From positions 392,038 through 456,037 of the forward strand of contig NZ_PGFZ01000001.1 in assembly GCF_002923755.1 (NCBI RefSeq): 64,000 bases of DNA, given 5' to 3'. The translations under genes were made by a program, and so were the position numbers. This document shows, in pieces, positions 1-7,653 of the stretch; within the stretch, counting starts at the first letter, position 1, and every line of letters starts with the position of its first letter. The stretch is from Methylovulum psychrotolerans. GTDB lineage: Bacteria; Pseudomonadota; Gammaproteobacteria; Methylococcales; Methylomonadaceae. The notes under the pieces were generated by a model. The model did no database searches. It saw nothing but the letters and a program-made list of their open reading frames with translations, and was not told where the DNA came from.

Positions 1-120
1 GCCTATCGCTTCAACCGCAGGTTCCAGCTCGATAGGCTTCCCATGCGCCTGCTTGTTGCCGCCATCGCCGTTGGGCCTCGCCCAGAGGTTTGGATCCCCT
101 CGGCTGAAGCATCTTGCTAA
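1..120 (+). pseudogene. IS1595-family transposase, 3' end only (truncated by window edge)
   Basis: Frame 1 is open from the first base to a TAA at 118-120. The 39 residues include AYRFNRRF and a tail with RLLVAA and EVWIPSAEA. This matches the way IS1595-type (ISXO2-like DDE) transposases end: a Y-R-F-N-R-R-F block, then RLL, then a proline/tryptophan-rich tail. The catalytic part lies outside the window, so whether the copy is intact cannot be judged. The right end of the insertion sequence should fall between 121 and the end of the HIT gene at 165, but I could not recognise its terminal inverted repeat. Family assignment rests on the tail motif only. Confidence 0.6.
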
Positions 121-164
121 TCAGGAGGTTTTTTATGCACGTTCCTAAGGCTCAAAAACCCAAC

Positions 165-587
165 TCAATTCCGCAACCCCACCAAAGCCCCCCTAAGCTC
201 CCCCAGCCGCCCAGCCAATTGCTCCGGCGTATAAGCCACAGCGGCAAACTTCCCCCACACGGGCGCGGGCCAAGCCTTATCGCTTTGGTAGCGGACAATA
301 TGGTGGATATGCAGTTGCGGCACCATGTTGCCAATGGCGGCGATGTTCATCTTATCGGCCTGATATAAATCCGCCAACTGCTGCGCCAAATAACAGGACT
401 CTTCAGTAAACTGCTGGCGCTGTTCTGGGCTTAGCTCGTAAAGCTCGCGTAGCCCCAGCACTTGCGGCACGAGGATACACCAAGGATATTGGCTATCATT
501 CATTAACAATAACTGGCACAGCGGGAAAGCGCCGACCAAGATACAGTCTTCCTGTAGGCGCGGATGCAATTGGAAAGCGTCGGTCAT
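165..587 (-). CDS. HIT-domain protein
   Basis: This 140-residue protein has the histidine-triad core at residues 91-99 (QLHIHHIVR), preceded by the usual NMVPQ. H93 and H95 fit the H-x-H-x-H pattern. The third position (97) is Ile, with His shifted to 96. This degenerate triad is common in the short proteobacterial HIT subfamily. Family members hydrolyse nucleotide phosphoramidates or dinucleoside polyphosphates, but the substrate here is unknown. It starts 15 bp after the hemL stop on the same strand, so the two are probably cotranscribed. Length is normal for the subfamily. Confidence 0.85.
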   Translation of the reverse strand: MTDAFQLHPRLQEDCILVGAFPLCQLLLMNDSQYPWCILVPQVLGLRELYELSPEQRQQFTEESCYLAQQLADLYQADKMNIAAIGNMVPQLHIHHIVRYQSDKAWPAPVWGKFAAVAYTPEQLAGRLGELRGALVGLRN

Positions 588-602
588 GGTCGGGGTCTAG
601 GG

Positions 603-1889
603 TTACAGGTGTTTAAAGATCGCCGCCGCTTTGGCGATGGTGCTGTCGATGTCGGCATCGGTATGGGCAATGGAGACAAAGCCGGCCTCAAACGCCGACG
701 GGGCCAGATACACGCCTTCCGCTAACATGGCATGGAAAAAGCGTTTAAAGCGTTCCTGATCGCAGTGCATCACTTCGGCGAAGCGGGTGATGTTGGCGGT
801 TTCGCTAAAAAACAGCCCGAACATGCCGCCGACGTTATGGGTACTCAAAGGGATGCCCGCTTGTTGCGCCGCCGCTTTTAAGCCCGTCACCAAACGCTCG
901 GTTTTCGCGCTGAGGGTGTCATAAAAGCCCGCTTGGCTAATCAGGGCCAAGGTTTTCAAACCCGCCGCCATCGCCACCGGATTACCCGACAAAGTACCCG
1001 CCTGATACACCGGTCCTAACGGAGCCAGTTTTTCCATAATCTTCCGGCAACCGCCAAACGCCCCGACGGGCATCCCGCCGCCGATAACTTTGCCCAAGGT
1101 GGTCAAGTCCGGGGTGATGCCATAAAGGCCTTGCGCCCCTTGCAAGCCGACCCGGAACCCGGTCATCACTTCATCAAAAATCAACACGCTGCCGTGTTCG
1201 TCGCAGACTTGCCGTAAAGTTTCCAAAAAGCCAGGCACGGGTGGGATGCAGTTCATATTACCCGCCACCGGCTCGACGATAATGGCGGCAATTTGCCCGC
1301 CGCATTCGGCGAACAATTGCGCTACTGCCGCACTGTCGTTATAGGTCAGGGTAATGGTGTGTTCCGCCAGCGCGGCAGGTACGCCGGGCGAACTGGGTAC
1401 ACCAAACGTCAACGCGCCCGATCCGGCTTTAACTAGCAAGGAATCGGAATGGCCGTGGTAGCAACCTTCAAACTTAACAATCTTATCGCGTCCGGTATAG
1501 CCCCGCGCCAACCGTATCGCGCTCATGGTCGCTTCGGTACCCGAACTGACCATGCGCACCAAATCCATAGACGGCAACAAGCGGCAGACGGTTTGCGCCA
1601 TGAGGGTTTCCAACTCGGTGGGCGCACCAAAGCTTAAGCCTTTTGCGGCGGTGGCCTGTACCGCCGCGATGACCTCAGGATGGGCATGGCCTAAAATCAT
1701 CGGCCCCCATGAGCCGACATAATCAATATAGGCCTTGCCGTCGGCATCATAAATAAACGCGCCGCTGGCATGGTCAATAAACACGGGTGTGCCGCCGACC
1801 CCGCTAAACGAACGCACGGGGGAATTTACACCGCCAGGGATAACTTGCTTAGCATCGGAAAATAATAAAGTCGCATCAGTCATAGTCAA
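603..1889 (-). CDS. hemL: glutamate-1-semialdehyde 2,1-aminomutase
   Basis: HemL makes 5-aminolevulinate from glutamate-1-semialdehyde, the last step of the C5 route to heme and cobalamin precursors, in the cytoplasm with PLP as cofactor. The 428-residue length is standard. Family motifs are present: [10 protein letters not shown] near the N-terminus, the [16 protein letters not shown] substrate/PLP block near residue 120, FDEVMTGFR, and the PLP-lysine segment [16 protein letters not shown] near residues 265-280. The start at [10 protein letters not shown] is followed two codons later by another ATG, and no strong Shine-Dalgarno decides between them. It is followed by the HIT gene. Heme demand fits a cytochrome-rich methanotroph. 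Confidence 0.97.
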   Translation of the reverse strand: MTMTDATLLFSDAKQVIPGGVNSPVRSFSGVGGTPVFIDHASGAFIYDADGKAYIDYVGSWGPMILGHAHPEVIAAVQATAAKGLSFGAPTELETLMAQTVCRLLPSMDLVRMVSSGTEATMSAIRLARGYTGRDKIVKFEGCYHGHSDSLLVKAGSGALTFGVPSSPGVPAALAEHTITLTYNDSAAVAQLFAECGGQIAAIIVEPVAGNMNCIPPVPGFLETLRQVCDEHGSVLIFDEVMTGFRVGLQGAQGLYGITPDLTTLGKVIGGGMPVGAFGGCRKIMEKLAPLGPVYQAGTLSGNPVAMAAGLKTLALISQAGFYDTLSAKTERLVTGLKAAAQQAGIPLSTHNVGGMFGLFFSETANITRFAEVMHCDQERFKRFFHAMLAEGVYLAPSAFEAGFVSIAHTDADIDSTIAKAAAIFKHL

Positions 1890-2056
1890 TAACCAGGAAA
1901 AAAAGAAGGGCTGAAAAAAAGGGGTTACCCGATGATCAAGTTTTTAATATTAAAATCAACAGTTCAGATTTTAGGCGAGCCAGAAAAACCCATAAACCCG
2001 CCAATAGTGCGATTGCCTGCCACTTATGATGTAGGTATATGTCATTGTACTTCACC

Positions 2057-2135
2057 GGACAATAAAAAACCCGCTAAGCCTTGCAGCTTGCGGGTTTCGG
2101 TACTTCTTTGCACCCCGGCGGATGCTTGTTTGGCG
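2057..2135. repeat. attL-like direct repeat of element 1
   Basis: These 79 bases match 13186-13264 with two mismatches. They include the rho-independent terminator of tRNA-Ser(GGA) and the last bases of the tRNA 3' end (TGGCG, the complement of CGCCA). The second copy is attached to the intact tRNA gene. This is the expected outcome when a tyrosine recombinase inserts an element at a tRNA 3' end and the element restores the end. It marks the outer boundary of element 1. Confidence 0.85.
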
Positions 2136-2204
2136 AAATAGACAACCAAACAATCCGCTACATGCCTTTATTTATAAGGGTTTTAAATGTTTGTTTTTAA
2201 AATG

Positions 2205-2224
2205 TACCCCCAAAAGTACCCCCA
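2205..2224. repeat. paired TACCCCCA octamers, left end of element 1
   Basis: TACCCCCA occurs at 2205-2212 and 2217-2224, exactly 12 bp apart. The same pair with the same spacing and orientation occurs at the other end of the element (13127-13146). The likely role is as arm-type binding sites for the element 1 integrase. The sequence match is direct; the binding role is inferred. Confidence 0.55.
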
Positions 2225-2325
2225 CATGCTAAAGGTTGCCCCTGTTTTCCGCACAAACAGGCCAGTGCCATCTAATTATCGCAGGATGAAAAATGTTTTG
2301 CTAGGTTTCCGGCTCCGATTAATCC

Positions 2326-2403
2326 CCCGCGCGTACTGGTTGCTAACGGCCAATGATAAGGTTTAGCTAAGGGTTATAATCCCTCGCCCGCGCGTACTGG
2401 TTG
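2326..2403. repeat. two 17-bp direct repeats
   Basis: CCCGCGCGTACTGGTTG is present at 2326-2342 and again at 2387-2403, 61 bp apart start to start. They lie just inside the left end of element 1, downstream of the Type ISP gene. Function is unknown. They could be accessory-protein sites for excision or remnants of an earlier insertion. Confidence 0.6.
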
Positions 2404-2485
2404 AACTCCCCTTTTTATAGTCCTCAAAAACTCCAAAACAAGCCAGCAACCCCTATGCTACATGGGGTTAATTCACAAACTGCCG

Positions 2486-5400
2486 TTAATGGCTTTTTTC
2501 GATCTCCAAAGGCGGCAAGGCGTTAACTATTTTCATGGTTTCAAGGCTTACCGTAACAACCCGTTGGAACAGCTCCAGCGGATAGCGCGGGTTGCCCATT
2601 GTTTCAATCGCCCAGTCGTTAGCGTCATTCTTAATGCCGCTGTCCTTATGGGTACTGACTGCTTGGCGTTCCATTACCCACTCCAGCGCGGGCTTGCCGT
2701 TCACCACATAGTCATAAGCCGCTACCGGAATATCAGTCATGATAATTTTATGGTTATAAGCCACTTTCGACTTGTCGCCCTTTTTGACAAACTTCATTTG
2801 TGTGACGTAAAAATCCGTGTCCTTAAGGTCATCAAAAGCGGCGGCTCCACATTCCAACGTCACGGGGTACGGTGCAACGGTTTCATAATGGATATGCAGC
2901 TCCGCCAAAGCCCGCCCCGCCTTGCTGAACGCCCAAAAATCCGCCGCCTTGTTCACGCAAGGGATACGCGGCAACTCCTTGGTGAGGTTGTCGGCATAGC
3001 GACTTTTATAGTCTTCTGAATGCAATAGGCCATAGATGTAATAAAACAAATCTTCTTTACTAAGGGTTTCCTTAGGGTAAGCGGCTTGGAAGTGGGCAAG
3101 CCCCGCATCAGTAATGCCGTCCTTAACCGTATAGCGCGGCTGGTCGGCCACCTGCTCAAACACGTCCACCGTTAGCCCGATCTGGTCGGTGCTGAACAAG
3201 TCGCCTTGGGGTTTCACGCCGCTGGGTTGCTGGCCGTCATCGGCATTAATAGCGGGTTCGTAAAGCTTTAGGGGGAAACATTGGCTTTTTTCAATTATTT
3301 CTAAATCAGCCAAGGTCTGGCTAATCAGCACAGAAAAGCCACTTCTTGCCCCCACACCACTGACACAAATAACCTTATTTTCTACTGATGAATCTGGAAA
3401 AATATGCGGCATTTGTCCTGTACGATGATTAAACATGCCATCAAAATACAAATATTGTTTAATAAAAGGGCGATACATAGAGACAACGATCCGCTTTTCA
3501 GAAAAACGTGCCTTTTTATTACGTTTAAAATCTGCTTTTAAGCTACTAGACCACTTAATTTTAGTTTCATCATTGCTGACAAACTTATCTGAATCAACAG
3601 ATATTCCATTTGATTCACTATTTTTAAATCTTTCTAATTCAGAATTATAAAAAGCAATTGTCGATTCAACGTTTTTGGATAGTTGATTTTTTGAAAAGTT
3701 GTATACCCATGCGTCTCGATTAGAATTAATTCCAAGTGAATAATTTTCAAACATATTTTCAGTAAACTTATCTTTTTTATTACCTAATATCATAAAGTTA
3801 CTAAGACTGTCATCACGCTGTTTTAACCAATCATTATGCTGGTCAGGTGTAAGTGTTATCCAGCCATCCGCCGCCGTAATGCCGTTAAGGCTTCTTAAGC
3901 TATTCAACTTTTCTAGCTTTTCACTTTGTTTTAAATCGTCGCCCACATCATAATAATAGATTTTCCCCTGTTCTTGGGCATCAGGGTTTTTAACAAAAAA
4001 AGTAATGGCTATCCCGGTCATGCTGCCACTGCCAAACACGTTTTGGCCTTCCTTCGCCCTGCCTTTGCTTAACATGTTCTTACGAATATCGCCGCGTAAG
4101 TTGAAAACATAAACGCTGCTAAATTCATCGACCAGACACTTACGGATACCGTCCATTGCCGTTTTTTCAATAAAGCCGCTCCCAGACACAAAACCAATAA
4201 TGCCCGTATCTTTTATACGGTCGCTTGCCCAACGGATAGCACGGATATAGGAATCCATAAGGTTTTTTGTTGAAGCTGCTTTTGAATTTGCCGCGTAAGT
4301 TGCACGGATTCTGTTATCCAGCGATTCATAGGCCACGTTGGCGTTATTGTCGTTCGCGCTTCCTTGCCCCACTGAATACGGCGGATTGCCGATAATAACC
4401 CGAATGTCCAAGGCCTTTTGCTTGCTGCGCCGCGCGTGGTTGTCCACCAGCATCTGGCTGACTAAATCCTCTTTTTCGTACAGTTGGAAAGTGTCGGTTA
4501 AGCAAATGCCGTTGAAAGGCTGGTACGCGCCGCCCACGATGTCATGGTAAACGGCCTCTATGTTTATGGCCGCAATGTAATAGGCCAGCAAAACGATCTC
4601 GTTGGCGTGTATTTCGTTGGCGTATTTGTAGGGCAGTTGCGCGGGGCTAATCAGGCCGCTTTGCAGCAAGCGGGTGATAAAGGTTCCGGTTCCGGTAAAC
4701 GGGTCGATGATGTGGACGTTTTCATCACCCAAGGTCTGCCCGAACTCGTTTTGTAGCGCGTCATTGACGCTATGGATGATGAAGTCCACGACTTCCACGG
4801 GGGTGTAAACAATGCCCAGTTTTTCGGTCATGCGCGGAAAGGCGTTACGGAAAAACTTGTCGTACAGCTCGACGACAATCTTTTGCTTGCCCGCCGCGTT
4901 GTCGATCCCTTGGGCGCGTAGCTTCACGCTGTCATAAAAGCGTTGCAGGGTGTCGGCTTCCTTGTCGAGGTGGTGTTCCTGCAATTTGTCCAAGATGTCC
5001 TGCATGGCTACCGACATAGGGTTATGCTGGGCAAAACTGTAATCTTGGAACAGGGCATCAAAAACGGGTTTGGTTATCAGGTGCTGTGCCAGCATTTCGA
5101 CAATTTCGCTGTCGGTAATGGCGTTGTTCAGGTCGTCGCGCAATTCCTCACCAAAGGCCTTAAACGCGGTTATTTCGGCCACGTTGGCGGGGGTGTCCAA
5201 AATGGCTTGGATTCGCGTAATGTGGGTACGCGCTATTTTGGCTATGTCGTTCGCCCAATCTTCCCAATGGCTCCGGTTGCCGCACTTTTGCACCACCTTG
5301 GCGTAAATGGCGCGTTGGATGTCGTCCACCTCAAAGGTTTCTATCGCGTCGGTTTGTTTGGGCTTTTTGACGGTTTCGCCTATGCCGTATTGGCTTTTGG

Positions 5401-7546
5401 CTTTAGCGGCCTTAGTGGTGTTGGTGTCGGCGGGTTTCTTGGGTTTTTTCTGGATTTTGTCGGTAATGGCGATAACCTCCATTTTGGACGTGTCCTTGCC
5501 GATCAAGTCCAGTTTATTAATCATGGCATCAAAACGGTCATCATGGGAACGTAAAGCTTGCAGCACCTGCCAGACGACTTTATAGGTCTTGTTGTCGCCC
5601 AGGGCCTCGTGGGGTTCCATACCTGCGGGTATGACCACGGGCAGGATGATATAGCCGCGTTTTTTGCCCTCGGACAGGCGCATCACCCGTCCCACCGATT
5701 GCACCACGTCCACTTGTGAGTTGCGAGGGGTCAAAAACAACACGGCATCCAAGGCGGGTACGTCCACGCCTTCGGACAAACAACGGACATTGCTTAATAT
5801 CCGGCAAGTGTTGTCAGGCGTTGCGGCTTTCAGCCAAGTGAGTTGGGCTTCCTTTTCGCTGGCGTTCATGCCGCCGTCAATGTGTGCGGCTTCGCATTGC
5901 AGGTACGTTGCCGTGTCGGTGCGGGGCGCGTCGCCCTGTTCCTGCTCGTTTTGTTGGTAAGCGTCCACCACGGCCTTAAACATCCTTGCTATGTTTTTAG
6001 AGCTGACTTTGTGGGTCTTCGGGTTGGTGGCGGGTTCGATGACTTGGCAAAAGGCCACGGCGCGGCGCATCGGGTCGGCATCGTCCGTCAAGTCTTGGCG
6101 TGTGCCTTGCTTAGACAGGGCTTTCCAACAGCCGACGATCTTGGCGGCATCGTCCACCTTTAACTGGTTACTGTCATCGGCCAACAGCTCTTGCAGCCGT
6201 CGGCTTACATGGCCTTCATCTATCGACAACACGATCACCTTGTAATCGACCAACAAGCCTTGCTTGACCGCCTCCGAAAAGCTGATGACGTAAAGCTCCT
6301 GCCCGAACAGGGTTTCATCGTCCATAGAACACAAGGCCACGCTGTCCTTTTCGGCGGTGGCCTTCGCCATTTCGCCATAAATGCGGGGGGTGGCGGTCAT
6401 GTACAGGCGTTTGCTGGCCTTGATAAAGTCGGCATCGTGGATTTTGACAAAATTAGATTCGTCCTCGTCGCCAAAGGTCGCCCCGGTGGTGCGGTGCGCC
6501 TCGTCACAGATAACCAAGTCAAAATCAGGCAAGCCGTATTCTTTTTGGGCTTTGCTGATAACCTCAATGGAGTGGTAAGTGGAAAACACCACACTGATGT
6601 GGTGGATGTCGGAACGCTTCGCCATTTCCACGGCCAGCCGCTGCGCGTTGGTGGTGGCGGGGTAGCGCAACTCATGGGTGAAGGTCTGCACGATGTCGTC
6701 GTCTTTTTTGCGCTTGTGGCCGATGTCGCTATCAGAACAGACGGCAAAGCTGTGTAGCGGTGCGGCGGATTCCTGCGTCCACTCGGTCAGGGTTTGCGAC
6801 AATAAAGACAGGCTAGGCACTAAAAACAGCACCCGCTTGCCCTTGCCCGCGATCCGTTCGGCAATCTTCAAGCTGGTAAAGGTTTTACCCGTGCCACACG
6901 CCATAATCAGCTTGCCCCGGTCGGCGGTCTCCAAGCCCGTGCTGACACCGTATACAGCCGATATTTGATGTGGGCGTAACTTCTTTTTGGCCTTAAGCGC
7001 GGGCGGTAGGTTTGGCTGGTAACTCGCCCAATCAATTTGGCTGTTTTCCAAGTCGTTCAGGTCTATTTTGGTGACGGGCGGCTGCTGGCCTTGCAGCGCG
7101 TCCTCGGCGTGGCCGCTCCAGTCGTTGGTGGTGCTGATAATGATCCGGTGGCTGAACGGCCTTTTACCCGACGCGGTGAAAAAGCTGTCGATGTCGGACT
7201 TCTGCACCCGATAGCCCGCCGCATAAAACTTGCATTGTATAGCGTGGTACTCGTCCGTGCCGGATGTCTTCGCCACCAAGTCGATACCCGCATCCTGCGC
7301 GTTTAAGCCCTGTTCACGCGCCCAATCGGCATACGTCCATACTTGGCTATATAAATCCTTATAGCTGGCCTCGTTGCGCAAATACACACAAATTAGGTCT
7401 TCAAAGTAAGTGCCTTTTTCACGTTCGGTTTGGGCGGCTTCGCGGTAGGTGTCAAGCAGGGTCTGTAAGGCGGTCATGAAATTATGGGGCAATGGTCGAT
7501 AGGCTATAGGGGTTAAGTCTATCCCATTGTATGGGCAAGCGGGCAT
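2486..7546 (-). CDS. Type ISP restriction-modification enzyme (helicase-nuclease-methyltransferase in one chain)
   Basis: This 1686-residue single-chain restriction-modification protein has its domains in the Type ISP order. First is an Mrr-like PD-(D/E)XK nuclease (GIDLV near residue 88, QCKF near 105). Next is an SF2 helicase/translocase (MACGTGKT near 219, CDEAH near 348, MTATPR, and the motif VI stretch QSVGRVMR). Then comes an N6-adenine methyltransferase (DPFTGTGTF near 949, NPPY near 1052). The C-terminal part recognises target DNA. Family members such as LlaGI and LlaBIII cut after translocation between head-to-head sites. Codon 24 (ATG at 7477) is an alternative start closer to the nuclease domain. 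The stretch around 3250-3860, encoding the presumed target-recognition region, is visibly AT-richer than the rest. It is the only obvious cargo gene of element 1. Confidence 0.92.
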   Translation of the reverse strand: MPACPYNGIDLTPIAYRPLPHNFMTALQTLLDTYREAAQTEREKGTYFEDLICVYLRNEASYKDLYSQVWTYADWAREQGLNAQDAGIDLVAKTSGTDEYHAIQCKFYAAGYRVQKSDIDSFFTASGKRPFSHRIIISTTNDWSGHAEDALQGQQPPVTKIDLNDLENSQIDWASYQPNLPPALKAKKKLRPHQISAVYGVSTGLETADRGKLIMACGTGKTFTSLKIAERIAGKGKRVLFLVPSLSLLSQTLTEWTQESAAPLHSFAVCSDSDIGHKRKKDDDIVQTFTHELRYPATTNAQRLAVEMAKRSDIHHISVVFSTYHSIEVISKAQKEYGLPDFDLVICDEAHRTTGATFGDEDESNFVKIHDADFIKASKRLYMTATPRIYGEMAKATAEKDSVALCSMDDETLFGQELYVISFSEAVKQGLLVDYKVIVLSIDEGHVSRRLQELLADDSNQLKVDDAAKIVGCWKALSKQGTRQDLTDDADPMRRAVAFCQVIEPATNPKTHKVSSKNIARMFKAVVDAYQQNEQEQGDAPRTDTATYLQCEAAHIDGGMNASEKEAQLTWLKAATPDNTCRILSNVRCLSEGVDVPALDAVLFLTPRNSQVDVVQSVGRVMRLSEGKKRGYIILPVVIPAGMEPHEALGDNKTYKVVWQVLQALRSHDDRFDAMINKLDLIGKDTSKMEVIAITDKIQKKPKKPADTNTTKAAKAKSQYGIGETVKKPKQTDAIETFEVDDIQRAIYAKVVQKCGNRSHWEDWANDIAKIARTHITRIQAILDTPANVAEITAFKAFGEELRDDLNNAITDSEIVEMLAQHLITKPVFDALFQDYSFAQHNPMSVAMQDILDKLQEHHLDKEADTLQRFYDSVKLRAQGIDNAAGKQKIVVELYDKFFRNAFPRMTEKLGIVYTPVEVVDFIIHSVNDALQNEFGQTLGDENVHIIDPFTGTGTFITRLLQSGLISPAQLPYKYANEIHANEIVLLAYYIAAINIEAVYHDIVGGAYQPFNGICLTDTFQLYEKEDLVSQMLVDNHARRSKQKALDIRVIIGNPPYSVGQGSANDNNANVAYESLDNRIRATYAANSKAASTKNLMDSYIRAIRWASDRIKDTGIIGFVSGSGFIEKTAMDGIRKCLVDEFSSVYVFNLRGDIRKNMLSKGRAKEGQNVFGSGSMTGIAITFFVKNPDAQEQGKIYYYDVGDDLKQSEKLEKLNSLRSLNGITAADGWITLTPDQHNDWLKQRDDSLSNFMILGNKKDKFTENMFENYSLGINSNRDAWVYNFSKNQLSKNVESTIAFYNSELERFKNSESNGISVDSDKFVSNDETKIKWSSSLKADFKRNKKARFSEKRIVVSMYRPFIKQYLYFDGMFNHRTGQMPHIFPDSSVENKVICVSGVGARSGFSVLISQTLADLEIIEKSQCFPLKLYEPAINADDGQQPSGVKPQGDLFSTDQIGLTVDVFEQVADQPRYTVKDGITDAGLAHFQAAYPKETLSKEDLFYYIYGLLHSEDYKSRYADNLTKELPRIPCVNKAADFWAFSKAGRALAELHIHYETVAPYPVTLECGAAAFDDLKDTDFYVTQMKFVKKGDKSKVAYNHKIIMTDIPVAAYDYVVNGKPALEWVMERQAVSTHKDSGIKNDANDWAIETMGNPRYPLELFQRVVTVSLETMKIVNALPPLEIEKSH

Positions 7547-7598
7547 TTATGGCTAGGTTTGATTAGCCGTAAAAATCTGAAAACGCTTAGGCAACCCG

Positions 7599-7649
7599 CC
7601 TACGAAACCTACAAAACTGTGTTTTTTGGGGTTTCGTAGGTTTTGTAGG
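7599..7649. repeat. hairpin of CCTACNAAA words after the primase gene (element 1)
   Basis: The left arm at 7599-7617 is two tandem CCTACRAAA words. The right arm at 7631-7649 is their inverted counterpart. The arms can pair over 19 positions with one G-T pair and one mismatch around a 13-nt loop. It lies 5 bp past the stop of the Toprim/DUF3987 gene. Element 2 has the same arrangement at 23984-24023. It may be an iteron-type origin for the element's primase or a terminator/RNA structure. A clean T-tract directly after the stem is missing. Confidence 0.65.
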
Positions 7650-7653
7650 TGGC

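Larger units (their letters stand above)
1890..2485. other. intergenic region: hemL upstream, element 1 left end
   Basis: There is no credible gene in these 596 bases. They hold the hemL upstream region, then the left attachment repeat (2057-2135), a pair of TACCCCCA octamers (2205-2212, 2217-2224), and two 17-bp direct repeats (2326-2342 and 2387-2403). The last part is the 3' flank of the Type ISP gene, which ends at 2486. An open frame at 1932-2141 only reads through the attachment repeat and is rejected as a gene. Confidence 0.7.

Noticed and set aside
1932-2141. 69-residue frame at the left attachment site
   Set aside because: It consists mostly of the duplicated terminator/tRNA-end sequence and has no ribosome site.
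4943-5554. 203-residue frame antisense to the Type ISP gene
   Set aside because: Its length is explained by codon composition of the sense gene; no family features are seen.
6191-6757. 188-residue frame antisense to the Type ISP helicase
   Set aside because: Antisense shadow with no start signal.
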